A stretch of DNA of 64,000 bases, taken from NCBI RefSeq assembly GCF_008704715.1, contig NZ_CP023689.1, positions 5,332,001-5,396,000 on the forward strand, given 5' to 3'. The position numbers and the translations under genes were made by a program. This DNA comes from Streptomyces chartreusis (lineage in GTDB: Bacteria > Actinomycetota > Actinomycetes > Streptomycetales > Streptomycetaceae). Below the pieces are notes generated by a model. It did no database searches. It was not told where the DNA came from and was given only the letters and a program-made list of their open reading frames with translations. Of this stretch, positions 18,029 to 26,503 are shown piece by piece. The first letter of the stretch is position 1. Every line of letters begins with the position of its first letter.

Positions 18029-18949
18029 ATGAGCGCCGACGGCACTGGCACCGACGACACCGACTTCCTCGCCCGGCGCTTCGAGGCGCACCGCGGCCAT
18101 CTGCGGGCCGTGGCGCACCGCATGCTCGGGTCGACGGCGGAGGCCGAGGACGCCGTGCAGGAGGCCTGGTTCCGGATGAGCCGGTCCGACACCAGCCGGG
18201 TCGACAACCTCGGCGGCTGGCTGACGACCGTAGTCGGCCGGGTCTGTCTCGACATGCTCCGCTCCCGCAAGTCGCGCGCGGAGGAGCCCCTGGACACCGC
18301 GGCGGCACCACCCGGCGGCCCGGCCCAGGGCTCCGCCGGAGCCGTCCCACGGCCGGTCGACCCCGAGCAGGACGCGCTCCTCGCGGACTCGGTGGGCGTC
18401 GCCCTGCTCGTCGTACTGGACACCCTGACGCCCGCCGAGCGGCTCGCGTTCGTGCTGCACGACCTGTTCGGGGTGCCGTACGAGGAGGTCGCGGCCGTCG
18501 TGGACCGTACGCCGGCCGCCGCGCGGCAGCTCGCCAGCCGGGCCCGGCGCCGGGTGCAGGGCGCCGAGGTGCCCGAGCACGACCGGGCCCTTCGGCGCCG
18601 GCAGCGGGCGGTCGTCGACGCCTTCCTCGCCGCCGCGCGCGAGGGTGACTTCGAGGGGCTGCTCGACGTCCTCGACCCGGATGTCATCGCCCGCTCCGAG
18701 GCCGGGGTGACGACCGGTGCGGCGGCGGTGGCGCGGGGCGCCTCGACGTTCGGGTCGGCCGCCCTGGGCGCGCGGCCCGCCCCGGTCGCCCGGCACGCGC
18801 TCGTCGACGGCGCGCCCGGCACCGTGGTGCTGGTCGGCGGTCGGGTGGAGCGGGCGCTGCGGTTTGCGTTCGTACGGGATCGGATCGCCGTGATCGACAT
18901 CGTGACGGATCCGGAGCGGGTGGCCCGGCTGGACATCGAGTCGGCCTAG
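18029..18949 (+). CDS. ECF41-like RNA polymerase sigma factor with SnoaL-like C-terminus
   Basis: 306 residues. Region 2 (LRAVAHRMLGSTAEAEDAVQEAWFRM) and region 4 (LTPAERLAFVLHDLFGVPYEEVAAVVDRTPAAARQLASRARRRV) are intact. A C-terminal extension from about residue 195 (AVVDAFLAAAREGDFEGLLDVLDPDVIARSEAG) is the NTF2/SnoaL-like domain that regulates ECF41 sigma factors in place of an anti-sigma. The linker is long and Pro/Ala-rich. ECF41 genes usually sit next to a carboxymuconolactone-decarboxylase-like or oxidoreductase partner; here none is adjacent, the nearest being at 49572. Confidence 0.85.
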   Translation: MSADGTGTDDTDFLARRFEAHRGHLRAVAHRMLGSTAEAEDAVQEAWFRMSRSDTSRVDNLGGWLTTVVGRVCLDMLRSRKSRAEEPLDTAAAPPGGPAQGSAGAVPRPVDPEQDALLADSVGVALLVVLDTLTPAERLAFVLHDLFGVPYEEVAAVVDRTPAAARQLASRARRRVQGAEVPEHDRALRRRQRAVVDAFLAAAREGDFEGLLDVLDPDVIARSEAGVTTGAAAVARGASTFGSAALGARPAPVARHALVDGAPGTVVLVGGRVERALRFAFVRDRIAVIDIVTDPERVARLDIESA

Positions 18950-18998
18950 CGCCGGCCCGGCGGGGCGGGACGCCCGAGGGGGCCGGCTCCCGCTCCGC

Positions 18999-19472
18999 CT
19001 ACAGCTCCAGCACGCCCACCGTCTGGTCGCCCGAGGTCTCCCCGGTGGGCCTGAAGCCCAGTCCGGTGTAGAAGCCCGCCGGGCCGTCGGGGCCGGGGTG
19101 CCAGGTGACGTACAGCTCGGTGGCGCCGCGCCGGCGCAGCTCCGTGGCCACGGACTCGACGGCGAAGCGGCCGTAGCCCCGGCCCTGCTCCCCGGCGGCG
19201 ATGTTCAGCCGCCACAGGCCGGAGCGGCGCAGGCTGCCGTCGCCGCGCCAGTCGATGCCGAGGAAGGCCATCAGGAAGCCGACCGGGCGGTCGCCGTCGA
19301 CGATGAGACGGGGCCAGGCGACGCCCTCGGGATGGACGTATGCCTCGGCGAGGGACTCCACGACGGGGGAGACCGCGTGTTCCTGGTCGGGCCTGACCCG
19401 TATGCCGGTCGCGGCTTCGAAATTTCCAGGTGTGATCTTTTCGAGGCGGGGAGTGGAAGTCGTCGGCGTCAT
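18999..19472 (-). CDS. GNAT N-acetyltransferase
   Basis: 157 residues from ATG 19472 (MTPTTSTPRLEKIT). LWRLNIAAGEQGRGYGRFAVESVATELRRRGATEL is motif A with the QGRGYG loop, and GFYTGLGFRPTGE is the C-terminal signature. The W..RL..D..PVGFLM strand is typical of the spermine/spermidine acetyltransferase-like subgroup. The frame stays open further upstream, but that part overlaps the flavin reductase control region. Convergent with the sigma factor gene. Confidence 0.8.
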   Translation of the reverse strand: MTPTTSTPRLEKITPGNFEAATGIRVRPDQEHAVSPVVESLAEAYVHPEGVAWPRLIVDGDRPVGFLMAFLGIDWRGDGSLRRSGLWRLNIAAGEQGRGYGRFAVESVATELRRRGATELYVTWHPGPDGPAGFYTGLGFRPTGETSGDQTVGVLEL

Positions 19473-19540
19473 CCGGGCACGGTATGTCGCGTGATCAGTG
19501 GTCGGCCACGGGAATTCGACTGCCGTATCCGCGGCGGAGA

Positions 19541-20140
19541 TCATCCCAAGTGCCGGTAACGGCCCCGGAAATAGGTCAGCGGGCGTCCGTCCGCACTCGG
19601 CAGCGAGGCCGACAGCACGCGGCCGATCACCAGGGTGTGGTCGCCGGCCGTCACCCGCTGCTCGGTGCGGCACTCCAGGGTGGCGAGGGCGCCGCCCACC
19701 AGAGGGGCGCCGGTCTCCTTGCCGCGGACGTAGGGGATGTCGGCGAACAGCAGGCGGTCGCTGACCCGGCCCTTCATCGCGAAGCGTCCGGCGATGTGGC
19801 GCTGGCTCTCCGCGAGGACCGAGACGGCCCACAGCGGCTGCTCGTCGAGCAGGTCGTCCATCCGGGCCCCCGTACGCAGGCTGACCAGCACCAACGGCGG
19901 ATCCAGGGACACCGACATGAACGCCGTCGCCGTCATCCCGACGTCCTCGCCGGGCGGCGCGTGCGGATCGTCCGGGTCCAGCGGCGGCTCCAGCGCGGTC
20001 ACCAGCACCACGCCCGCGGCCAACCGCGACATCGCGGCACGGAACTCGTCGTCGCTCACTCCCTCAGCATGCCCAAAGGGGCTGCGGGAGGCGGGGAGGA
20101 CTGCGGTCACGGGCGGCGCGGGGAGAGAAGTGTTCGGCAC
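19541..20140 (-). CDS. Flavin reductase family protein
   Basis: 199 residues. The core FRAAMSRLAAGVVLVTA, GMTATAFMSVSLDPPLVLVSL and HTLVIGRVL blocks define the NADH:FMN reductase-like split-barrel fold that supplies reduced flavin to two-component monooxygenases. No partner monooxygenase is nearby, so it is probably a general flavin reductase or a free-standing member. The N-terminus before residue 28 is Pro/Ala-rich and poorly conserved, so the true start may be the later GTG/ATG. Confidence 0.82.
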   Translation of the reverse strand: MPNTSLPAPPVTAVLPASRSPFGHAEGVSDDEFRAAMSRLAAGVVLVTALEPPLDPDDPHAPPGEDVGMTATAFMSVSLDPPLVLVSLRTGARMDDLLDEQPLWAVSVLAESQRHIAGRFAMKGRVSDRLLFADIPYVRGKETGAPLVGGALATLECRTEQRVTAGDHTLVIGRVLSASLPSADGRPLTYFRGRYRHLG

Positions 20141-20331
20141 GCCGGAAACGCTAATGTCGGTCCCGCACGCCCCGCATCGGGCCTGCGCCCGAGAACGGAC
20201 CTAGGACTCCCGACGGAGTCGTGGGGATTGTTCGTGGCCGTTTCGTGGCATCTCCACGGGCGCGCCAACTTTGCGTTCAGTAAACACACAGGAAAAACGC
20301 AGAAACACCGCTCAATTGTTCACGTTTAGCT

Positions 20332-20345
20332 GTGACTTGAGTCAC
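20332..20345. promoter_or_regulatory. Palindrome upstream of cdgB, possible BldD-type site
   Basis: GTGAC-TTGA-GTCAC is a perfect inverted repeat 132 bp before the cdgB start, in a 336-bp intergenic region of unusually low GC that otherwise shows no gene. S. coelicolor cdgB is a known BldD target and BldD boxes have TNAC...GTNA arms. The spacing here is one base shorter than the consensus I recall, so identity is tentative. Confidence 0.4.
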
Positions 20346-20476
20346 AAGAGCCATTAATTGTTGACCCTGTGTACCGAGTGGGCAGCGCGCTGTGATTCAG
20401 TGGCGGGGACTAGCAAGGGACGTTACGCCGAAGTAGGACCCTTGATTCGCTGCGAGGTCTCGGGGGGAGGGCGACC

Positions 20477-22132
20477 ATGGAGACCGAGTCGGAGCCGTAC
20501 GTCCGTCTTGCGACCCTGCGGCAACTGCACCAGGTCATGGCGGACATGAACACGGCCCGCAGCCTGGCGGACACACTCCAGACCGTGGCCGACGGCGTCG
20601 TCAACGGCCTCGGCTACGAGCTCGCGTGCGTCAACCTCGTGCGCCCCGACGGCGATCTCGTCGTCGCCGCCTTCGCCGGCAACCCCGCCGCCGAGGCCCT
20701 CATCACCGGCCGGGTCGGCTCGCGCGAGTCGTGGGAGCGCCGGCTGAGCATGGGCCAGCACTGGGGCGACCTGGTGTTCATACCGCACACCGAGGGCTGG
20801 ATCCTCGACGACGACGACGTCCCGCAGTGGTACACCGACGGGCCCGCGCCCCGCTTCGAGGACGAGTGGCACCCCTCGGACCGCCTGTTCGCCCCGATGT
20901 ACACGCCCGGCGTGCAGGGCGGCGCGTGCGGCGAGCTGATCGGCGTCCTGTCCGTGGACCGGCCGCGCAACGGCCGGCTGCCGGGCGCCTGGGGGCGCGA
21001 GGCGCTCCAGATGTACGCCTTCCAGGCAGCCATCGCGATCAGCAACGCACGTCTACGCGCGAATATGCAGCGGGCACTGGTCAGGCTGGAACGGGAGCAG
21101 CAGGCCCTGCGCGCGAGCGAGGAGAGCTTCCGGCAGGCCTTCGAGTACGCCCCCTCCGGCATGGCCATCGCCGAGATGGGCGGCGACCAGCACGGCCGCA
21201 TCCTGCGCACCAACGACGCGCTGTGCCGTCTCCTCGGCCGCCCCGCCTCCGCGATGCGCCGCTACTCCTTCTCCGACCTCGTCCACCCCGAGGACATCGG
21301 CACGCTGCTGCGGACCTCCGCCGAGGGCGGGCGCGCGGAGCTCAGGCTCGGGCGCCGGGACGGCTCGTACGTCTGGGTGTCGCTGCGCAACAGCGTCGTC
21401 GCGGACGCCGCCGACGGGCCCCGCTTCCTGCTGACCCACGTCGAGGACATCGAGGAGCGCAAGCGCCGCGAGCTCCAGCTCGCCCACCGCGCCTCGCACG
21501 ACTCGCTCACCGGGCTGCCGAACTCCGCCGAGCTGCGGGCGCGCCTGGCCGCGCGGCTGTGCCGGCGTCCCACGCACGCGGGTGCCCTGGAGTCCATGGA
21601 CGCCGCCTACGGCCACCCCGCCGTCTTCGACGCGAACGGCCACGGCTTCGACTTCCCGGGTGTGGCGGCGCTGGACGCCTACGACCACCACGTGCACACC
21701 GTCTCCCCGGACGAGGCCGAGCGCGACGACGGCACCAAGGGGCTCGCGGTGCTCTTCTGCGACCTCGACGGCTTCAAGTCGATCAACGACCGGTTCGGGC
21801 ACAACGCGGGTGACGCGGTTCTCATCGAGGTCGCCCGGCGGCTGACCCGGCAGGTCCGCGACGGCGACACCGTCGCCCGGCTCGGCGGCGACGAATTCGT
21901 GATCCTCGCCGACGGGCTCGGCCGCGCCGACGCCCAGGACCTCGCCGTCCGGCTGCGCAGCGAGATCATCCAGCCGATCCGGGCCGAGGGCCGCGCCGTG
22001 CGGGTCGGGGCCAGTTTCGGCATCGGGTGGGCGCACTGCGGGATGACCGCGGACGAAGTGTTGAAGTCCGCTGACGAGCGGATGTACGTAGAGAAACGAT
22101 CTCGTCCCAAACAACACAGACGCGCGGGATGA
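20477..22132 (+). CDS. cdgB: Diguanylate cyclase, GAF-PAS-GGDEF (CdgB type)
   Basis: 551 residues, soluble. A GAF domain spans about 20-190, a PAS/PAC domain about 210-330 (AFEYAPSGMAIAEM to LLTHVEDIEERKRRE), and a GGDEF domain about 340-545. The active-site GGDEF is at 470-474, and an RxxD (RDGD, 461-464) sits five residues before it, so the inhibitory I-site is present. It should make c-di-GMP from two GTP and be feedback-inhibited. About 60 residues rich in Asp/His are inserted between the first GGDEF helix and the LFCDLDGFK strand. The domain order matches S. coelicolor CdgB, a regulator of development. Start is ATG after GGGGGGAGG. Confidence 0.92.
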   Translation: METESEPYVRLATLRQLHQVMADMNTARSLADTLQTVADGVVNGLGYELACVNLVRPDGDLVVAAFAGNPAAEALITGRVGSRESWERRLSMGQHWGDLVFIPHTEGWILDDDDVPQWYTDGPAPRFEDEWHPSDRLFAPMYTPGVQGGACGELIGVLSVDRPRNGRLPGAWGREALQMYAFQAAIAISNARLRANMQRALVRLEREQQALRASEESFRQAFEYAPSGMAIAEMGGDQHGRILRTNDALCRLLGRPASAMRRYSFSDLVHPEDIGTLLRTSAEGGRAELRLGRRDGSYVWVSLRNSVVADAADGPRFLLTHVEDIEERKRRELQLAHRASHDSLTGLPNSAELRARLAARLCRRPTHAGALESMDAAYGHPAVFDANGHGFDFPGVAALDAYDHHVHTVSPDEAERDDGTKGLAVLFCDLDGFKSINDRFGHNAGDAVLIEVARRLTRQVRDGDTVARLGGDEFVILADGLGRADAQDLAVRLRSEIIQPIRAEGRAVRVGASFGIGWAHCGMTADEVLKSADERMYVEKRSRPKQHRRAG

Positions 22133-22250
22133 ATCCCAGGTCAGCGAGCTGATGCGGTCTGAGTCACCCGTTTGGGCCATCAGGAGCGGGTAGGCTCGCC
22201 CTTCTGACCGCCCTATCGCAACGCCCGCACCTGGTGAGGAGTACCAAGGG

Positions 22251-23195
22251 ATGACGTCCGGCAACAACGGCGCCAGTACGCCCGAGGACGACGACCCGTT
22301 CGGCTACCTCTACGCCGACGGCCAGGCCAACGGAGCCCAGCCGCCGTCCGGTGGCTACGGCTACCCGAACGCCGTCAACCGGGTGCGTGCCGTCGGCCAG
22401 CGCCAGTACGGCCAGCAGCCGACCGCTGCGGCCCCCCAGGTACCGCAACAGCAGGGCGGCTACGGCCAGCCGAACGCGCACTACGCGGCGCCGGAGACGC
22501 ACCCCGGCGGGGCGACGACCGTCCAGCAGACGTCGTACAGCGGCGGCAGCGGGAACGGCCGTGGGCGGGGTCCCAACACCAAGGGCCTCCTCATCGGCGC
22601 GATCGCCGTCGTCGCGGCGGTGGTCATCGGCATCAGCGTGGCGATGCTGGGCGGCGACGACGACAAGGACAAGAAGGACGACGCGGCACAGCCGACGCAG
22701 TCGCAGTCCCAGCAGAGCAGCGCGCCGAGCCCGTCGAACAGCAACAGCGCGGCCGCCGAGGACGACCTGCCGACGATCGACGCCAAGGCCCTGGCCCTCG
22801 CCGGCGGCGCCGCCACCGCGTCCGACATCAAGGGCGCCCAGGCGGACGGTGGCGTCTACGTCACCGGCTTCAACCAGGCCGGCTCCTCGGTCTCCTGGTC
22901 CGTGAGCGACATCCCGAAGAGCGGTAAGTACACCGTCTACGTCGGCTACAGCGTCCCGGGCAAGGACCAGAACGCCACTCTGACGATCAACGGCACGGCG
23001 GCCAAGGCCCCGGTCGACCTGAAGAACTGGTCGGGCGGCCCCGAGGGCGACTACGAGAAGGGCTGGACGAAGACCTACAACTACATCCAGCTCAACAAGG
23101 GCTCGAACACGATCAAGTTGTCCTGCGAGCAGGGCAACCAGTGCGACGCCCTCATCGACCAGATGTGGCTGGTCAAGGGCTGGGTCGGGTCCTAG
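22251..23195 (+). CDS. Membrane-anchored surface protein with C-terminal carbohydrate-binding module (CBM35-like)
   Basis: 314 residues. Residues 1-105 are a low-complexity Gly/Gln/Tyr/Pro-rich cytoplasmic region. A single TM helix follows (GLLIGAIAVVAAVVIGISVAML, about 113-134), then an acidic and Ser/Gln-rich spacer. The C-terminal 130 residues form a beta-sandwich CBM (GVYVTGFNQAGSSVSWSV, GKYTVYVGYSVPGKDQNATLTING, the late NTIKLSCEQGNQCDALIDQMWL), with two Cys likely disulphide-bonded. The topology places the CBM outside. It probably binds a cell-wall or extracellular glycan. It is 118 bp after cdgB on the same strand. Confidence 0.8.
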   Translation: MTSGNNGASTPEDDDPFGYLYADGQANGAQPPSGGYGYPNAVNRVRAVGQRQYGQQPTAAAPQVPQQQGGYGQPNAHYAAPETHPGGATTVQQTSYSGGSGNGRGRGPNTKGLLIGAIAVVAAVVIGISVAMLGGDDDKDKKDDAAQPTQSQSQQSSAPSPSNSNSAAAEDDLPTIDAKALALAGGAATASDIKGAQADGGVYVTGFNQAGSSVSWSVSDIPKSGKYTVYVGYSVPGKDQNATLTINGTAAKAPVDLKNWSGGPEGDYEKGWTKTYNYIQLNKGSNTIKLSCEQGNQCDALIDQMWLVKGWVGS

Positions 23196-23201
23196 TCCCG
23201 G

Positions 23202-24131
23202 TCACGCGGCGGTGACCTCCGCGGTCACCGCCACCCGGTGCAGGAACTCCTCGTAGGCCGCCCGGTCGAACTGACCCGCTGTGGGGGACACGACGGTTGC
23301 CGCCGACAGGGCCGTCGCCCGGGTCAGGCGGTCGGGCCAGGGCAGCTTCTCCACCAGCCCCGACAGCAGACCCGCCACCGCCGCGTCGCCCGCGCCCGTG
23401 GGGTTGCCGTGGAGGCGGGTGGGCGGGGTGGCCTGCCAGCGGCCCTCGGGGGTGACGGCCAGGAGACCGGACTCGCCGAGGGAGGCGACCACCGTGCGGG
23501 CGCCGCGCCTTCGGGCGTCCTGGGTGGCGCGGAGCGGGTCGTGGGAGCCGGTCAGTTCGGCCAGTTCGTCGGCGTTGGGCTTGATGATGTCCGGCCGGGC
23601 GGCGACACCCCGGCGCAGCGCCTCCCCGCTGGTGTCCAGCAGGACGGGCACCTCCGCCGCCTTCGCGGACCGCACCAGACCGGCGTACGCACCCACCGGC
23701 ACCCCCGGCGGCAGGCTGCCGCACAGGGCCACCACGGAGGCCGACGCCAGCAGGTCGTCGTACGCCTCCTGGAAGGCGGACCACTCGGCGGGCGTGACCG
23801 TCGGGCCGGGCTCGTTGAGCTGGGTCGTGTCACCGGTGCGCTCGTCGACGACGGCGATGGTGCGCCGGGTCGGGCCGGAGACCGGCAGCAGGGCGTCCAC
23901 CACGCCGGGTACGCCGGTGAGTTGATCCTGGACCACCCGGCCCGTCGCGCCGCCCGTGAAGCCCGTGACCGTCACCTCGTGTCCCAGGGCCGCCAGCACC
24001 CGGGCCACGTTCAGCCCCTTGCCGCCGGGGCGCTCGATCACCTCGGAGACCCGGTGGGAGGCGTGGGGCCGCAGCGCCCGGACGCGATAGGTGATGTCGA
24101 GAGCGGTGTTCAACGTGACCGTGAGAATCAC
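23202..24131 (-). CDS. PfkB-family hexose-phosphate kinase (1-phosphofructokinase/tagatose-6-P kinase type)
   Basis: 309 residues from a GTG preceded by GGGAGG. The ribokinase-fold signatures are present: RPGGKGLNVARVLAALG near the N-terminus and HGNPTGAGDAAVAGLLSGL with the catalytic Asp near the C-terminus. MILTVTLNTALDITYRV is the typical opening of FruK/LacC enzymes. It lies downstream of nagK-nagA on the same strand with a 144-bp gap that includes a small hairpin, so it is probably a related but separately controlled step of amino-sugar or hexose-phosphate metabolism. Confidence 0.85.
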   Translation of the reverse strand: MILTVTLNTALDITYRVRALRPHASHRVSEVIERPGGKGLNVARVLAALGHEVTVTGFTGGATGRVVQDQLTGVPGVVDALLPVSGPTRRTIAVVDERTGDTTQLNEPGPTVTPAEWSAFQEAYDDLLASASVVALCGSLPPGVPVGAYAGLVRSAKAAEVPVLLDTSGEALRRGVAARPDIIKPNADELAELTGSHDPLRATQDARRRGARTVVASLGESGLLAVTPEGRWQATPPTRLHGNPTGAGDAAVAGLLSGLVEKLPWPDRLTRATALSAATVVSPTAGQFDRAAYEEFLHRVAVTAEVTAA

Positions 24132-24177
24132 CTGTACTCGACCTCCCCCGAAGAGTTCAGCATGTGTGCGCCGTCCG

Positions 24178-24202
24178 TCTGCCGGTTGTTCCCTCCGGCA
24201 GA
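24178..24202 (-). terminator. Hairpin between nagA and the PfkB kinase
   Basis: TCTGCCGG (24178-24185) and CCGGCAGA (24195-24202) form a perfect 8-bp stem with a 9-base loop, 74 bp past the nagA stop. It could terminate nagKA or act as an operator for the kinase gene. Confidence 0.45.
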
Positions 24203-24275
24203 TGCCGATCATGCCAAACGGGCGGCGGCCGTCCCAGTCTCGCAGGACAACCACCGCCCCCAACAGGCGGACACA

Positions 24276-25487
24276 TCACCCCAGTTGTGGATCGACCACC
24301 CATTCGCCCCGGCGCATCACGCCCTTGAGGTCGAAGTCGGAGTCCAGAACGAGCAGGTCGGCGTCCTTGCCGGGCTCCAGCGAGCCGATGCGGTCGTAGC
24401 GGCCGAGCAGCTTGGCGGGGTTGGCGGACAGGGCCGTCACCGCGTCCTCGACGGGCAGTCGGTCGACGGTGACCGCCCGCTTCAAGGCGCGGTCCAGGGT
24501 GAGGGTCGAGCCCGCGATCGAGCCGCCCTCGACCAGCCGGGCCACCCCGTCGGCGACCTCGACCTCCAGCGGGCCGAGCATGTAGCGGCCGTCGCCGAAG
24601 CCGGCCGCGTCCATCGCGTCCGTGATGAACGCGACCCGGTCGGCGCCCGCGTGATGGAACGCCAGCTGCAGGGACGCCGGGTGCAGGTGCGTGCCGTCGT
24701 TGATCAGCTCGACCGTGATGCGCTCGTCCTCCAGCAGGGCCGCGATCGGGCCCGGCTCGCGGTGGCCGAGCGGCGGCATCGCGTTGAAGAGGTGCGTGGC
24801 GACCGTCGCGCCCGCCTCGATCGCCTCCACCGTCTGCTCGTAGCTGGCGTCGGTGTGCCCGATCGCCGCGATGACGCCGCGCTCGGCGAGGAGGCGTACG
24901 GAGTCGATGCCGCCCGGCAGTTCGGTGGCGAGGGTGACCATCGTCGCGTGGCCGCGGGCGGCGTCGACCAGCCTGCGCACGTCCGCCGGGTCGGGGTCGC
25001 GCAGCAGCTCCTCGGAGTGCGCGCCCTTGCGGCACGGGGAGATGAACGGTCCCTCGAAGTGGATGCCCGCGATGTCGCCCTGCTCGGCGAGCTCCGCCAG
25101 CAGGCCCGCGCGCCGGGCGAGGAAGTCCATGTCGCCGGTGACGGTGGAGGCGACGAGGGTGGTGGTGCCGTGCAGACGGTGGGTGTGGATGCCCTTCAGC
25201 ACGTCCTCGGGGGTGCCCGAGGTGAAGGAGGCGCCGCCGCCGCCGTGGTTGTGGATGTCCACGAAGCCCGGCAGGAGCCAGTGGCCGGTCACGTCGATGT
25301 GGTGAGCGTTCTCCGGGGCCGCGCCGGCGATGCGCGTGCCGTCGATGACCACTTGGCCCTCTTTGAGGATTCCCGTCGGCATGACCACGTTGGCGCCGGA
25401 CAGGACGAGGGGCGCCTTGTCGGTTGCGGGGTGCGGGCGTTCCGTGGCTTGTCGCGCAGTTCCCCGCGCCCCCAGGTCGGCTGCCAT
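24276..25487 (-). CDS. nagA: N-acetylglucosamine-6-phosphate deacetylase
   Basis: 403 residues. The amidohydrolase metal motif is LLPGFVDIHNHGGGG, followed by GIHFEGPFISPCRKGAH (catalytic Glu), AIGHTDASYEQT, THLFNAM, INDGTHLHP and FITDAMDAAG, all hallmarks of NagA. It removes acetate from GlcNAc-6-P to give GlcN-6-P. The start ATG overlaps the nagK stop as TGATG. Residues 5-13 (LGARGTARQ) are encoded by a copy of a dispersed repeat, so the N-terminus is either extended or has absorbed the repeat; the conserved family begins only at about residue 28 (LVLSGANVV). Confidence 0.92.
   Translation of the reverse strand: MAADLGARGTARQATERPHPATDKAPLVLSGANVVMPTGILKEGQVVIDGTRIAGAAPENAHHIDVTGHWLLPGFVDIHNHGGGGASFTSGTPEDVLKGIHTHRLHGTTTLVASTVTGDMDFLARRAGLLAELAEQGDIAGIHFEGPFISPCRKGAHSEELLRDPDPADVRRLVDAARGHATMVTLATELPGGIDSVRLLAERGVIAAIGHTDASYEQTVEAIEAGATVATHLFNAMPPLGHREPGPIAALLEDERITVELINDGTHLHPASLQLAFHHAGADRVAFITDAMDAAGFGDGRYMLGPLEVEVADGVARLVEGGSIAGSTLTLDRALKRAVTVDRLPVEDAVTALSANPAKLLGRYDRIGSLEPGKDADLLVLDSDFDLKGVMRRGEWVVDPQLG
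25447..25473. repeat. Dispersed repeat (GCGCAGTTCCCCGCGCCC family) within nagA 5' end
   Basis: One copy of the same element found at 36 kb, 52-53 kb and 55.5 kb in this window. Here it lies inside the first 14 codons of nagA, in reverse orientation relative to the gene. Confidence 0.75.
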
Positions 25488-26431
25488 CAGGGAGTTACCT
25501 CCGTACGGTCGGTGTTGTCGAGGAGATCCCAGGCCAGCAGCCCGGCGCCGAGGCAGCCGGCCGTGTCGCCCAGGGCCGCGGGGACGATGGACGGCAGCTT
25601 CTGGAAAGTGACCCGCTGCCGGACCGCGTCCCGCAGTGGTGTGAACAAGGTTTCCCCCGCCTCGGCCAGGCCGCCACCGATGATCAGGGTGCGGGGGTCC
25701 AGCAGGGTGAGAGCGGTGACCAGGCCGTCGGCGAGGGCGTCCACGGCCTCCTGCCAGATCCGTACGGCGTTCGGGTCGCCGGACGCGACGGCCTTGGCGC
25801 AGTCCGCGGCGTCCGCCTCCGGGTCCCCGCAGGCGGCGGCCCACGCCTCGCTCACCGCCGCGGCGGACGCGAACCGCTCCAGGCAGCCGCGCTGGCCGCA
25901 CGGGCAAGGGGCACCGCCCGGCCGTACGACGATGTGGCCGATCTCGCCCGCGAAGCCGTGGGCGCCCGCCTCCACCCGGCCGTCGATGCCGATGGCGCCG
26001 GCGATCCCGGTGCCGAGCGGCACGAACAGGAAGCGGTCGGCACCCCGGCCCGCGCCGATCCGGCCCTCGGCGAGACCGCCGGTGCGTACGTCGTGGCCGA
26101 GGGCGACGGGGACGCCGCCGAGCCGCTCGGACATGAGCCGGCGCAGGGGTACGTCCCGCCAGCCCAGGTTGGCCGCGTAGGCGGCGATGCCGTGCTCCTC
26201 GTCGACGATGCCGGGCACGGCGACGCCGACGGCGGCCGCGGGCTCGCCGAAGCGCTCCTCGCCGTGCGCGCGAAGCTCCGCGGCGAAGTCGAGGATGCCC
26301 TCGACCACCGCGTCCGGTCCGCGCTCGCGTCCGGTCGGACGGCGGGCCTGATGGAGCAGCTCACCGCCCGCGCCCGCGAGGGCGGCCTTCATCCCGGTGC
26401 CGCCCACATCGAGGGCGATGACATGTCTCAC
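25487..26431 (-). CDS. nagK: ROK-family N-acetylglucosamine kinase
   Basis: 314 residues with a GTG start (VRHVIALDVGGTGMKAAL). The phosphate-binding DVGGTGMK motif, the ExGH segment GEIGHIVV and the ROK zinc motif CPCGQRGCLERFAS are intact. It phosphorylates imported GlcNAc to GlcNAc-6-P for NagA, whose gene overlaps its stop. The upstream 72 bp hold a dre-like palindrome, consistent with DasR control of nagKA in S. coelicolor. Family and operon assign the substrate; glucose kinase activity is not excluded. Confidence 0.88.
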   Translation of the reverse strand: MRHVIALDVGGTGMKAALAGAGGELLHQARRPTGRERGPDAVVEGILDFAAELRAHGEERFGEPAAAVGVAVPGIVDEEHGIAAYAANLGWRDVPLRRLMSERLGGVPVALGHDVRTGGLAEGRIGAGRGADRFLFVPLGTGIAGAIGIDGRVEAGAHGFAGEIGHIVVRPGGAPCPCGQRGCLERFASAAAVSEAWAAACGDPEADAADCAKAVASGDPNAVRIWQEAVDALADGLVTALTLLDPRTLIIGGGLAEAGETLFTPLRDAVRQRVTFQKLPSIVPAALGDTAGCLGAGLLAWDLLDNTDRTEVTP

Positions 26432-26461
26432 GGGGGACAGTGTGGCTTGCGCACCCGCGAG

Positions 26462-26493
26462 AGGTCTAGTCCACTTACGTGGTGTAGACCTTA
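26462..26493. promoter_or_regulatory. Divergent dre-like (DasR) operator pair
   Basis: AGGTCTAGTCCAC (26462-26474) and GTGGTGTAGACCT (26479-26491) form a 13-bp imperfect palindrome with 11 of 13 pairs matching. Each half also resembles the 16-bp dre consensus ACTGGTCTAGACCAGT (core GGTCTAG/CTAGACC or GTAGACC). It sits between the nagK start (26431) and the solute-binding protein start (26504), so one operator region can serve both directions. Confidence 0.7.
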
Positions 26494-26503
26494 TGGGGGC
26501 AAT

